From Paracoccus jeotgali (GTDB taxonomy: Bacteria; Pseudomonadota; Alphaproteobacteria; Rhodobacterales; Rhodobacteraceae): a stretch of 64,000 bases of DNA. Made by a program: the position numbers and the translations under genes. Positions 7,868 to 17,700 of the stretch are shown here, in pieces. The notes below the pieces were generated by a model. It was not told where the DNA came from. It searched no databases and saw only the letters and a program-made list of their open reading frames with translations. The DNA is taken from contig NZ_CP025583.1 of the NCBI RefSeq assembly GCF_002865605.1, forward strand, positions 1,592,501 through 1,656,500. Reading direction: 5' to 3'. Position 1 is the stretch's first letter. Every line of letters begins with the position of its first letter.

Positions 7868-8545
7868 TCAGTCGTCGCGGGCGCGGGTCTTGCTGCGCGC
7901 GGTCTGGCGCGGGGCACGCGGGGTCATTTCGGGGATCGCGGCGGCACCGCGCGGGGTCAGCACGGTCAGCGTGCCGGTCCACAGGATGCGCGCCGGGCGG
8001 TCGGTCGGGTTGCGCCAGGCATGGGGGGTGTCGCCGCTGTAATGCAGCGCGTCGCCCTGCCGCATGTGGAACGCCTGCCCGCCCAGTTCCTGCACGATCT
8101 CGCCGTCGAGCAGATAGATGATCTCTTCACCCTCATGCTGGACAAGTTCGGATTCGTAACCCGGCGGCACGGTCAGGATATAGCTGGACAGCTCGGCCCC
8201 CGGAAAACCGGCGGCGAGGTCTTCATAACCCAGCGCGGAATGGGGCAGCGAGAATGTCGGCCGCTGATCTGCGCGGGTCAGCCCGTCGGCCGGTTTGGGG
8301 GCCGAGACGAAATAATCCAGCCCCACCCCCAGCGCATCGGCGATCTGCGCCAGCGTGCCCAGCGTAGGGGTGGCATTGTCACGCTCGACCTGGCTCAGAT
8401 AGCCGACCGAGACCCCCGACGCGGCCGAGACCGCCTGCAGCGTCAGCCGCATCTGCTTGCGCCGCTTTCGGATCGCGGGGCCAAGACGCGGCTCGGCCCG
8501 CGCGGCATCCGGCTGGGGCCGGGTCTGCGGCTGTTCGTCGTTCAT
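7868..8545 (-). CDS. XRE-cupin transcriptional regulator
   Basis: A 225-residue DNA-binding regulator. An XRE-type helix-turn-helix covers about residues 24-79 (LQAVSAASGVSVGYLSQVER is the recognition unit), and a cupin_2 sensor domain lies near 140-210 (GEEIIYLLDGEI, then GDALHYSGDTPHAW). Regulators of this form control amine, amino-acid or peptide uptake, with the cupin probably sensing a small ligand. The ATG at 8545 is preferred to an in-frame extension to 8680, which would run across the divergent promoter region. It heads the minus-strand operon with the binding protein and the peptidase and lies back to back with the transporter operon, so it probably controls both. Confidence 0.88.
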   Translation of the reverse strand: MNDEQPQTRPQPDAARAEPRLGPAIRKRRKQMRLTLQAVSAASGVSVGYLSQVERDNATPTLGTLAQIADALGVGLDYFVSAPKPADGLTRADQRPTFSLPHSALGYEDLAAGFPGAELSSYILTVPPGYESELVQHEGEEIIYLLDGEIVQELGGQAFHMRQGDALHYSGDTPHAWRNPTDRPARILWTGTLTVLTPRGAAAIPEMTPRAPRQTARSKTRARDD

Positions 8546-8627
8546 CGCAACCGCCCTCCCCCTCGCTTGCCGCGACAGGCCCGCGCGGCCCGTCTGCCGG
8601 AACGCTACTAAGAAAATATTGGCAACG

Positions 8628-8643
8628 CAAAAATTATTTTTTG
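8628..8643. promoter_or_regulatory. Candidate operator in the divergent transporter promoter region
   Basis: The 151-base region between regulator and permease genes is sharply A/T-rich at 8608-8665. It contains the imperfect palindrome CAAAAATTATTTTTTG, about 83 bases from the regulator start and 54 from the permease start. A position overlapping both promoters suits autoregulation by the XRE-cupin protein. Binding is inferred. Confidence 0.35.
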
Positions 8644-8696
8644 TAATTCCTGAAAATTGCTCTATCACCGCAGGCAGCATTCACGAGGAGGCGCGA

Positions 8697-9740
8697 ATGG
8701 CTGCTTTTCTGCAGGGACGACCCCGTTGGCGGCAGACGGTCGGCTCGGTCACCGAATTCGCGGTGCTGACGCTGCTGACATTCATCGGCCTTCTGGCGAT
8801 CACCTTCTTCATCGGGCGCGTCATTCCCATTGACCCGGTGCTGGCGGTGGTCGGCGACCGCGCCACGACCGAGCAATACGAGGCCGCGCGCAGCGCCATG
8901 GGCCTTGACCGGCCGCTGATCGTGCAGTTCGGCAGCTATGTGACCGACGTGTTCCGGGGCGATCTGGGCCGGTCGGTGACGACTAACCGTTCCGTCGCGC
9001 AGGATCTGGCGGTGGTGTTTCCGGCGACGCTGGAAATGGCGACGCTGGGAATCCTGATCGGCGTGGGCTTGGGCGTGCCGCTGGGGGTCTGGGCGGCCGC
9101 GCGGCAGGGGCAATGGGTCGATCAGGTGATCCGGGTCGTGGCCCTGCTGGGCTATTCGGTGCCGGCCTTCTGGCTGGGGCTGGTCGGGCTGGCGGTGTTT
9201 TATGCCGGTCTCGGCTGGGTCGCGGGGCCGGGGCGTGTGGATATCTTCTATGACGGGCTGGTGCCGGCGCGGACCGGGCTGATGCTGGTCGACGCCACCC
9301 TCGCCCGCGACTGGGACGTTCTGCGCAACGCCGTCGATCACCTGATCCTGCCGGCCGCGATCCTTGGCTTCTTTGCGCTGGCCTACATCGCGAGGATGAC
9401 GCGCAGCTTCATGCTGGACCAGTTGGCGCAGGAATATGTCACCACCGCCCGCGTCAAGGGCGTGGCCGAGTGGCGGGTGATCTGGGTCCACGCCTTTCGC
9501 CCCATCCGCGTGCAGCTGATCACCGTGATCGGGCTGTCCTATGCGGCGCTGCTGGAAGGCTCGGTGATGATCGAGACCGTGTTCAGCTGGCCCGGCATCG
9601 GCAACTACCTGACGCAGGCGCTGCTGAACGCCGACATGAACTCTGTTCTTGGGGCCACGCTGGTCATCGGCGCCGTGTTCATCCTGATCAACCGCCTGTC
9701 GGACGTGCTGTATCGCGTGCTCGACCCGCGCAGCCGCTAG
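8697..9740 (+). CDS. Peptide ABC transporter permease (DppB-like)
   Basis: A 347-residue inner-membrane permease with about six transmembrane segments, starting with a helix near residue 25-45 (LTLLTFIGLLAITFFIGRVI). It carries the EAA-type coupling loop (EYVTTARVKGVAEWRV) that contacts the ATPase, and ends in the usual SWPGIGNYL and DPRSR motifs. First gene of the plus-strand operon. The ATG follows GAGGAG at a 6-base spacing; longer in-frame readings extend into the regulator gene and are rejected. It pairs with the next permease to form the channel for the substrate of the binding protein on the other strand. Confidence 0.9.
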   Translation: MAAFLQGRPRWRQTVGSVTEFAVLTLLTFIGLLAITFFIGRVIPIDPVLAVVGDRATTEQYEAARSAMGLDRPLIVQFGSYVTDVFRGDLGRSVTTNRSVAQDLAVVFPATLEMATLGILIGVGLGVPLGVWAAARQGQWVDQVIRVVALLGYSVPAFWLGLVGLAVFYAGLGWVAGPGRVDIFYDGLVPARTGLMLVDATLARDWDVLRNAVDHLILPAAILGFFALAYIARMTRSFMLDQLAQEYVTTARVKGVAEWRVIWVHAFRPIRVQLITVIGLSYAALLEGSVMIETVFSWPGIGNYLTQALLNADMNSVLGATLVIGAVFILINRLSDVLYRVLDPRSR

Positions 9741-9756
9741 GACAAAGGGGGCCAAG

Positions 9757-10662
9757 ATGATCCTGACGAAACGCTGGCTGCTGGACGAAAGCCCGGCCTC
9801 GCGGCTGCAGGCGAGCATGGGGCGGCTGTATCGGATGTGGGTGGCGCTGCTGCGCAATCCGCTGGCGGTGCTTGGCGGGGTGATCCTGCTGGTGCTGCTG
9901 CTGACCGCGGCCTTTGCGCCCTGGATCGCGCCCTACAGCCCCTATGGCCAGAACCTCGGCCAGCGGTTGCTGCCGCCCTCGGGCCTGCACTGGATGGGCA
10001 CGGACGAGCTGGGCCGCGATATCTTCAGCCGCGTGGTCTATGGCTCGCGGATCACGCTGATGATCGTGGCGCTTGTCGCGGTGATCTCGGCCCCGCTGGG
10101 GCTGCTGATCGGCGCGATCTCGGGCTATTTCGGCGGTTGGGTGGACAAGGTGCTGATGGGCGTGACCGATGTGTTCCTGTCCATGCCCAAGCTGATCCTG
10201 GCGCTGGCCTTTGTCGCGGCGCTTGGACCGGGGATCGAGAACGCGGTCATCGCCATCGCCATCACCGCCTGGCCCGCCTATGCCCGCATCGCCCGGGCCG
10301 AGACGCTGACCTTCCGCAATTCCGAATTCATCATGGCGACGCGGCTGCTGGGGGCGTCCGACCTGCGGGTGATCGTGGGCCATGTGCTGCCGCTGTGCAG
10401 TTCCTCCATGATCGTGCGGGTGACGCTGGACATGGCAGGCATCATCCTGACCGCCGCCGGGCTGGGATTCCTGGGTCTGGGCGCGCAGCCGCCGCTGCCG
10501 GAATGGGGGGCGATGATCTCGCGCGGGCGGACGTTCATCCTTGACCAATGGTGGGTGGCGACGATGCCGGGCTTTGCCATCATCCTCGTCTCGCTGGGCT
10601 TCTGCTTTCTGGGCGACGGGCTGCGCGACGTTCTGGACCCCAAGCAGGGGGGCAAGTCATGA
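9757..10662 (+). CDS. Peptide ABC transporter permease (DppC-like)
   Basis: A 301-residue permease, second half of the membrane channel. An N-terminal cytoplasmic segment and first helix (LAVLGGVILLVLLLTAAF) are followed by the DppC-type periplasmic motif HWMGTDELGRDIFSRVVYG, five more helices and the family ending GDGLRDVLDP. It starts 16 bases after the upstream permease with AAAGGGGG as ribosome-binding site and ends in an ATGA overlap with the first ATPase gene. Confidence 0.92.
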   Translation: MILTKRWLLDESPASRLQASMGRLYRMWVALLRNPLAVLGGVILLVLLLTAAFAPWIAPYSPYGQNLGQRLLPPSGLHWMGTDELGRDIFSRVVYGSRITLMIVALVAVISAPLGLLIGAISGYFGGWVDKVLMGVTDVFLSMPKLILALAFVAALGPGIENAVIAIAITAWPAYARIARAETLTFRNSEFIMATRLLGASDLRVIVGHVLPLCSSSMIVRVTLDMAGIILTAAGLGFLGLGAQPPLPEWGAMISRGRTFILDQWWVATMPGFAIILVSLGFCFLGDGLRDVLDPKQGGKS

Positions 10663-11495
10663 CCGCGCCCCTGCTGGAGATCGAGAACCTGCGCGTCAGC
10701 TTTCCGACCAACAAGGGCCGCGTGGACGTGGTGCGCGGCCTGTCGCTGACCCTGGGCCGCGAGCGTCTGGGGATTGTCGGCGAAAGCGGCTCGGGCAAGT
10801 CGATGACCGGCCGCGCCATCCTGCGCCTGATCCGGCGTCCGGGCCACCAGCAGGCCGACCGGCTGATCTTCGACGGCATCGACCTGCAGGCGCAGTCCGA
10901 ACGCGCCATGCGCCGGCTGCGCGGGGCGCGGATCTCGATGATCATGCAGGACCCGAAATTCTCGCTGAACCCGGTGATGACCGTCGGCGCCCAGATCGCC
11001 GAGGCGCTTGTCACGCACGAGAACCTGCCCCGCAGCGACCTGCGCGCGCGGGTGATCGAGATGCTGCATTCGGTCCGCATCAACGAGCCGGAGCGGGTGA
11101 CGGCGCTTTATCCGCACGAGGTCTCGGGCGGGATGGGCCAGCGGATCATGATCGCCATGATGCTGATTCCGCGCCCCGACCTGCTGATCGCGGACGAGCC
11201 GACCTCGGCGCTGGATGTCTCGGTGCAGGCGCAGGTGCTGGACCTGATCGACGAACAGGTGCGCGACAAGGGCATGGGGCTGATCCTGATCAGCCACGAC
11301 CTGAACCTTGTGGCGCGCTATTGCGACCGCATTCTGGTGATGCATGCGGGCGAGGTGGTGGAAAGCTGCGTCGCCTCGGAACTGCACAAGGCGCGCCATC
11401 CCTATACACGCGGGCTGCTGGCGGCGGTGCCGCGGATGCGCGAGACCCGCGACGAATTGCCGGTGCTGGACCGCAGCGCATGGGGTGGAACATGA
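10659..11495 (+). CDS. Peptide ABC transporter ATP-binding protein (DppD-like)
   Basis: A 278-residue ATPase with Walker A GESGSGKS (about residue 42), signature VSGGMGQR, Walker B LLIADEP and the H-loop ISHD. Its DppD-type sequence includes the insert before the signature with conserved KFSLNPVMTVG. The C-terminus (about 255-278) is shorter than usual in this class and lacks the long Cys-rich tail of oligopeptide ATPases. The ATG overlaps the stop of the upstream permease gene by four bases, and the stop overlaps the next ATPase gene by four, so the complex is translated in a coupled series. Confidence 0.9.
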   Translation: MTAPLLEIENLRVSFPTNKGRVDVVRGLSLTLGRERLGIVGESGSGKSMTGRAILRLIRRPGHQQADRLIFDGIDLQAQSERAMRRLRGARISMIMQDPKFSLNPVMTVGAQIAEALVTHENLPRSDLRARVIEMLHSVRINEPERVTALYPHEVSGGMGQRIMIAMMLIPRPDLLIADEPTSALDVSVQAQVLDLIDEQVRDKGMGLILISHDLNLVARYCDRILVMHAGEVVESCVASELHKARHPYTRGLLAAVPRMRETRDELPVLDRSAWGGT

Positions 11496-12247
11496 ACGCG
11501 ATCACGCTGACCGATCTGAACATCGCCTATGGCGCCTCGCGCGTCGTCCATGACGTCACGCTGTCCGTGGCCGAGGGCGAGAGCTTTGCTCTTGTCGGGG
11601 AAAGCGGGTCGGGAAAATCGACCATCCTCAAGGCTATCGCCGGCCTCGCCCCCGATTGGACGGGCGAGATCACGGTGCTGGGCCAGCCCTGCGGCAAACG
11701 CCCGGACCGGGCCTTTGCGCGGCGCTGCCAGATGGTGTTTCAGGACCCCTATGGCTCGCTGCATCCGCGCAAGACCGTCGATGCGGTCCTGTCCGAGCCG
11801 CTGATCATCCACGGCATCGGCAACCGCGACCGCCGCGTGGCCGAGATCCTGTCCGCCGTCGGCCTCGACCAGCGCTTCCGCTTCCGCTTTCCGCACCAGC
11901 TTTCCGGCGGGCAGCGGCAGCGCGTCGCCATCGCGCGAGCGCTGATGCTGGAACCCAAGGTGATGCTGCTGGACGAGCCGACCTCGGCGCTGGATGTCTC
12001 GGTGCAGGCGGAAATCCTGAACCTTCTCAAGCGGCTGCGGCGCGAACAGGGGCTGACCTATCTGATGGTCACCCACAACCTGCCGGTGGTGGGTTTCATG
12101 TGCGAGCGCATGGCCGTGATGAACAAGGGCCGCATCGTCGAGATCGCGCCCGCCACCGCGCTGCATGACGGCAGCTTCAACCACCCCTATTCGCAGGCGC
12201 TTTATGCGGCCTCGGTCGGGGCCGATCACGACAAGGAAATCGCATGA
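11492..12247 (+). CDS. Peptide ABC transporter ATP-binding protein (DppF-like)
   Basis: A 251-residue partner ATPase with Walker [11 protein letters not shown]-loop MVFQDPYGSLHP, signature LSGGQRQR, Walker [13 protein letters not shown] and switch histidine in VTHN. It forms the nucleotide-binding heterodimer with the preceding protein. The ATG overlaps the upstream stop (ATGA), and its own stop overlaps the start of the GAF-protein gene in the same manner. At 251 residues it lacks the C-terminal oligopeptide-type extension. Confidence 0.9.
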   Translation: MNAITLTDLNIAYGASRVVHDVTLSVAEGESFALVGESGSGKSTILKAIAGLAPDWTGEITVLGQPCGKRPDRAFARRCQMVFQDPYGSLHPRKTVDAVLSEPLIIHGIGNRDRRVAEILSAVGLDQRFRFRFPHQLSGGQRQRVAIARALMLEPKVMLLDEPTSALDVSVQAEILNLLKRLRREQGLTYLMVTHNLPVVGFMCERMAVMNKGRIVEIAPATALHDGSFNHPYSQALYAASVGADHDKEIA

Positions 12248-12744
12248 CCCAAGACCCGCGCCATATTTTCGAGGCCGCACTGGCCTCCGCCGAGACGCCC
12301 ACGCAGGCGTTCGACGCGCTGTGCACCCTGACCAAGGCCACGGTCGGCGCCAAACTGTTCACCGTGATGACGGCGGATATGGAACGGATGGAGTCGCGCC
12401 GCGCCTATACCGACGACGCCGCGAACTATCCCACCTCGGGCACCAAGACGATCCAGATGAACCGCTGGTTCGAGCAGGTTCACGGCCGCCACGAGGCTTT
12501 CGTCGCCAACACGCTGGCCGAGATCGACACCGTCTTTCCCGATGCCGAGCTGATCGGCCGCCTTGGCTGCGGGTCGGTGGTGAACCTGCCGATCATCCTT
12601 GCCGGCAAAATGGTGGCCACGGTCAACATTCTGCACGAGGAAGGCTATTACACCCCCGCCCGCGTGGCGCAGGTCCACGACCTGCTGACCCTGCCCGCGC
12701 TGGCGGCGCTGGCGGTGGCACGGGTGCTTGAAGCGGATAGCTGA
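12244..12744 (+). CDS. Stand-alone GAF domain protein at the end of the transporter operon
   Basis: A 166-residue protein that is essentially one GAF domain: an N-terminal helix (ALASAETPTQAFDALCTLTKATVGA), a core with the LFTVMTADMERMESRRAYT strand pair, and IGRLGCGSVVNLPIILAGKMVATVNIL, the GAF sheet, in residues 115-140. There is no output domain. GAF domains bind small molecules; a free one coupled by an ATGA overlap to a peptide-transporter ATPase suggests sensing or handling of the imported compound. It is not the methionine-sulfoxide-reductase type as far as I can see: only one Cys (in RLGCGS) is conserved-looking. Function unknown. Confidence 0.8.
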   Translation: MTQDPRHIFEAALASAETPTQAFDALCTLTKATVGAKLFTVMTADMERMESRRAYTDDAANYPTSGTKTIQMNRWFEQVHGRHEAFVANTLAEIDTVFPDAELIGRLGCGSVVNLPIILAGKMVATVNILHEEGYYTPARVAQVHDLLTLPALAALAVARVLEADS

Positions 12745-12765
12745 AGGCGCGTGACTGGTTTCTGC

Positions 12766-12842
12766 TGGCGATCCCGGGACGACTCGAACGCCCAACCTGC
12801 CGATTAGAAGTCGGCCGCTCTATCCAGTTGAGCTACGGGACC
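12766..12842 (-). tRNA. tRNA-Arg (anticodon TCT)
   Basis: A 77-nt cloverleaf on the minus strand: acceptor GGTCCCG/CGGGATC with one G-U pair, D-arm GCTC/GAGC, anticodon stem GCCGA/TCGGC around CTTCTAA (TCT at 34-36), T-arm with GTTCGAG, discriminator G and encoded CCA. It decodes AGA, a rare codon in this GC-rich genome. Confidence 0.95.
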
Positions 12843-12903
12843 GCGCCCGCATTGAATGCGCGAAACGCCGGCCGGATGCAAGCAACGGGCGGCGAGAAAT
12901 CGG

Positions 12904-13398
12904 CTAGAGCTCGCAGGTCATGAAGACGCTGTTTGGGTCCGGGCCATAGCCCTGAAACGGACCACATTCGACGAAGCCCGCGCGCTGATACAGGGCGCGG
13001 GCGGCGATGAAGGTGGGCTGGATGCCGGTTTCCAGACTGACGCGGCGATAGCCCCGGTCGCGGGCGGCGTCCAGCAACGCGGTCAGCATGGCGCGCGACA
13101 GGCCCCGGCCGCGATCCTCGGCCAGCACATGCATCGACTTGATCTCGGCATGGGTCGCGTCGATCCGCTTCAACGCCCCCATCGCCACCGGCCGGCCCGC
13201 ATCGCGCATGACGAAGAACCCGATATCGGGCGCGACGAGGTCCGAGCGATCCAGCATGTGGATCGATTCGGGCGGCGTGTCGGCGTGCATGTCCTGCGTG
13301 TGGCGCTGAAACAGCAGGTCCAGATCCGCCGCCAGCGGGCTTTCCGGCGCGATCTTCAGCGCGTCGGGCGACGTGGTCTTCGATTCGTGCTGCGTCAT
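12904..13398 (-). CDS. GNAT family N-acetyltransferase
   Basis: A 164-residue acyl-CoA-dependent acetyltransferase. The CoA-pyrophosphate motif is EDRGRGLSRAML near residue 95, preceded by the strand AEIKSMHVL and followed by GYRRVSLETG and the C-terminal ALYQRAGFVECGPF, matching motifs A and B of the GNAT fold. The sequence is close to a common small-molecule/peptide acetyltransferase group with unassigned substrates. The ATG at 13398 is chosen over an upstream in-frame start at 13461 that would overlap the neighbouring gene. It lies 16 bases downstream of the complex I subunit gene on the same strand. Confidence 0.85.
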   Translation of the reverse strand: MTQHESKTTSPDALKIAPESPLAADLDLLFQRHTQDMHADTPPESIHMLDRSDLVAPDIGFFVMRDAGRPVAMGALKRIDATHAEIKSMHVLAEDRGRGLSRAMLTALLDAARDRGYRRVSLETGIQPTFIAARALYQRAGFVECGPFQGYGPDPNSVFMTCEL

Positions 13399-13414
13399 GT
13401 GAACCGCGCGGCGT

Positions 13415-13726
13415 TCAATGCGTCCAAGGCGCCACGCGGTCGGTCGCGAAATTCTCGCCATAGCCGCGCGGGCGGATGTTCAGCGAGCGCTTGTGCGAGG
13501 GCTGGATGACGTAATCCAACCCGTTCTCGCGGGCATAGGCCTCGGCGTCGGCGCGGGTGTCGAAGCGCATGCGGACCTGGCTTTGGGTGTCTTCGGAACT
13601 GGTCCAGCCCATCAGCGGGTCGATGTCGCGCGGCTCGGCCTGCGGGAATTCCAGAAACCAGTGCCGCGTCCGTGCGGTTCCCGATTGCATGGCGTTGCGG
13701 GCGGGCTGATAGATGCGGACGCGCAT
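13415..13726 (-). CDS. ETC complex I subunit, NDUFS4/AQDQ family
   Basis: A 103-residue homologue of the 18-kDa accessory subunit of mitochondrial complex I, which alphaproteobacteria such as Paracoccus also carry. Recognised by [15 protein letters not shown] at the start, [27 protein letters not shown] and the basic ending on RPRGYGENF. It would sit on the peripheral arm of NADH:quinone oxidoreductase, helping to hold the N-module. The main nuo operon is not in this window. It is divergent from uvrB across about 150 bases. The ATG at 13726 gives the standard family length. Confidence 0.93.
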   Translation of the reverse strand: MRVRIYQPARNAMQSGTARTRHWFLEFPQAEPRDIDPLMGWTSSEDTQSQVRMRFDTRADAEAYARENGLDYVIQPSHKRSLNIRPRGYGENFATDRVAPWTH

Positions 13727-13876
13727 GGCTGGCTTTCCCAATATTGGCTCTGGCCATGTTATCGGCCATGTGCGCCACGGGATCAAGTGGCGCGCCCACG
13801 TCACGCTGTCACACCGCCCGGCCCTTGCAACGGCTGTCTGAATCGCCATTTAGGGAACCGGAACAAAGGTAAAACC

Positions 13877-16063
<2,187 letters not shown>

Positions 16064-16085
16064 GGCGCGGACGGGAAACGAAAGA

Positions 16086-16106
16086 GGGCGGCCAGAACGG
16101 CCGCCC
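16086..16106. terminator. Bidirectional hairpin terminator of uvrB and the I78 lipoprotein gene
   Basis: Perfect 8-bp stem GGGCGGCC/GGCCGCCC with a 5-base loop between two converging stops. It is followed by TTGT on the plus strand and by CTCTTTCGTTT on the minus strand, so it can act both ways. Confidence 0.7.
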
Positions 16107-16114
16107 TTGTCATG

Positions 16115-16417
16115 TCAGCCGCAGCTCACGCGGATCAGCGTGCCGCTGCGGTCATATTCAAAGTTCAACCGCTCGGGGCGCAGGTCCAGCGTCACCGGAT
16201 CGCCGGTGCGATAATGGCGGAACTCGGCCCCTGCGGGCAGCGAGATCGCGGGCGATTTCTGCCCCACGAATTGCTGATAGGCGGCAGAGCCGCAGGCGTC
16301 GGTTTCGGTCGCGGGCGAGGTCGGGACAACGACGGGATCACTGGCCGGCACGCAGGCGGCGATCCCCATGGGCGCCAGCAGCGCGAGTGCCAGTGCCGAT
16401 TTGCGAATGTCGGTCAT
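16115..16417 (-). CDS. Peptidase inhibitor I78 family lipoprotein
   Basis: A 100-residue putative lipoprotein. The N-terminus (ALALALLAPMGIAAC) is a lipobox with the lipidated Cys at position 22. The mature part carries the I78 pattern: a first Cys in DACGSAAYQQFVGQ, then a strand on FRHYRTGDPVTLDLRPERLNFEYD-like residues and a closing Cys in VSCG, probably disulphide-bonded. I78 proteins are predicted serine-protease inhibitors of the potato inhibitor/elastase-inhibitor kind; which protease it blocks is unknown. Alone on its strand between uvrB and the parA-like gene. Confidence 0.85.
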   Translation of the reverse strand: MTDIRKSALALALLAPMGIAACVPASDPVVVPTSPATETDACGSAAYQQFVGQKSPAISLPAGAEFRHYRTGDPVTLDLRPERLNFEYDRSGTLIRVSCG

Positions 16418-16475
16418 GGAAAATTCCTTTCAACGCAAGGGACGGGCGCGCGGTCTGATCCTTGCGCCCGGTCAT

Positions 16476-16492
16476 GCCGGGAAAAGCCCGGC
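16476..16492 (-). terminator. Small hairpin downstream of the ParA-family gene
   Basis: GCCGGG/CCCGGC with a 5-base loop, 36 bases past the stop on the minus strand; no T-tract after it. A weak terminator at best. Confidence 0.3.
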
Positions 16493-16528
16493 CGCGTCGA
16501 AAAGTTCCCCGGCGGCGTCAGTCGGCGC

Positions 16529-17164
16529 TTAAGCCCACATCTCCAGCAGTTCGGTTACCAGCGCCTCGATCTCGTCCCGCGCGGGCTTGGCGTCGCTGCG
16601 CTCGGCGACTGCCAACCCCTGCCCCAGCGTCTCGGCATAGGCCACGCGGTTGCCGATCTGCGTCGCCGCAAGCGTCGCGCCCAGATCGGCCGCGCCCTGC
16701 GCCACCTCGACCCCCAGCCGCGTGTTCGGGCGCGTGCGGTTCATCACGACCAGCACCGAGGCCCGCTCGCGCCGGGCAAGGTCCAGCACGCCCTCGGTCG
16801 CCCACAGATCGACCTGCGACGAGGCGACCGGCACCAGCACCAGATCCGCCACCCGCAGCGCCGGGCGCAGGTCGCTGTCGATCTTGGGCGGCGTGTCGAT
16901 GATGACGACGTCGAAGCGCTTCTTCAGCTTTTCGCTTTCATAAGACGCACCCCAGGCGGACGAGGTTGAAAACTCCAGCCCCTCATCCTCGCCGAAACGC
17001 GCCATGCGCTCCATGTACCACCGGCCAAGGCTGCCTTGCGGGTCGGTATCGATCAGCGCCACGCCCAGACCGCGCCGGCGCAGCGCGACGGCCAGATTGA
17101 CGGCCATGGTTGTCTTGCCCGAGCCGCCCTTTTGCTGCGCCACGGTGATGATGCGTCCGGCCAT
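16529..17164 (-). CDS. Orphan ParA/MinD-family ATPase
   Basis: A 211-residue deviant Walker ATPase: QQKGGSGKTT at about 10-19 (signature lysine in the KGG motif), IDTDPQGSL at about 39-47, and VVIIDTPPK near 87. It is of the short ParA type with no N-terminal DNA-binding extension. No parB or centromere-like repeat is next to it, so it is probably not the main chromosome-segregation ParA; related orphan ATPases position other cargos such as chemoreceptor clusters, plasmids or carboxysomes. What it positions is unknown. Flanked by unrelated genes with gaps of about 90-110 bases, hence its own transcript. Confidence 0.88.
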   Translation of the reverse strand: MAGRIITVAQQKGGSGKTTMAVNLAVALRRRGLGVALIDTDPQGSLGRWYMERMARFGEDEGLEFSTSSAWGASYESEKLKKRFDVVIIDTPPKIDSDLRPALRVADLVLVPVASSQVDLWATEGVLDLARRERASVLVVMNRTRPNTRLGVEVAQGAADLGATLAATQIGNRVAYAETLGQGLAVAERSDAKPARDEIEALVTELLEMWA

Positions 17165-17254
17165 GCCCTGCGCCCCCTGCCTGTGATGGGCGCGACCCTA
17201 GCCGCCCCGGCCCGGATTTGCACGGAGTTTCTGCACCTGCATCATACCCCGCGC

Positions 17255-17578
17255 TCAGCCGTCATAGACGGAATGCAGCTCGTACATCACCGGCTCGAAG
17301 CTGCGGCACAGCGCGTTGATGACGCGGTTGCGCTCTCGCATCTCGGGGGTGCGCAGCATGGCCTGATAGTCGCCCCGGTCGCGCCACTGGGAATAGGTCG
17401 CGACGCGGGTCTGGGCGTCGTTCAGATGCACCGCGCCGCCGATGAAACCGGGCTGGCGGCTGATGACCTTGTCCCACGCATCGGTCAGCGCGTCGATCAG
17501 ATCATGCGCCGTGCCGGGGGTGACCTCAAAGGTGGTGATGACGGTCTGGCCGTCAAAGTCGGGGCTGATCCGTGGCAT
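17255..17578 (-). CDS. Antibiotic biosynthesis monooxygenase (ABM) domain protein
   Basis: A 107-residue single-domain protein of the dimeric ferredoxin-like ABM fold: TVITTFEVTPGTAHDLIDAL at the start, PGFIGGAVHLNDAQTRVATYSQW in the middle and a C-terminal helix region with SFEPVMYELHSVYDG. ABM proteins include cofactor-free quinone-forming monooxygenases and heme-degrading enzymes, but most short ones have no assigned substrate. The ATG at 17578 starts the domain; it is divergent from the M19 dipeptidase with a 122-base promoter region between them. Confidence 0.8.
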   Translation of the reverse strand: MPRISPDFDGQTVITTFEVTPGTAHDLIDALTDAWDKVISRQPGFIGGAVHLNDAQTRVATYSQWRDRGDYQAMLRTPEMRERNRVINALCRSFEPVMYELHSVYDG

Positions 17579-17700
17579 GGCTGGCTCTTTCCAAAATTGG
17601 CTGTGCCGGGTCAGACTGCCACGGATCGGCGCGGGCGGAAAGACGGTTGCGACGGCACGGGCGGCGACGCAAACTGCCGCCGAACTGCAAGGAGCCCGCG

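Noticed and set aside
6551..8611. Long plus-strand reading frame opposite the peptide-binding protein and regulator genes
   Set aside because: It is rich in His/Arg/Gly/Gln, has no recognisable domain and lies opposite two clear genes; a high-GC shadow frame.
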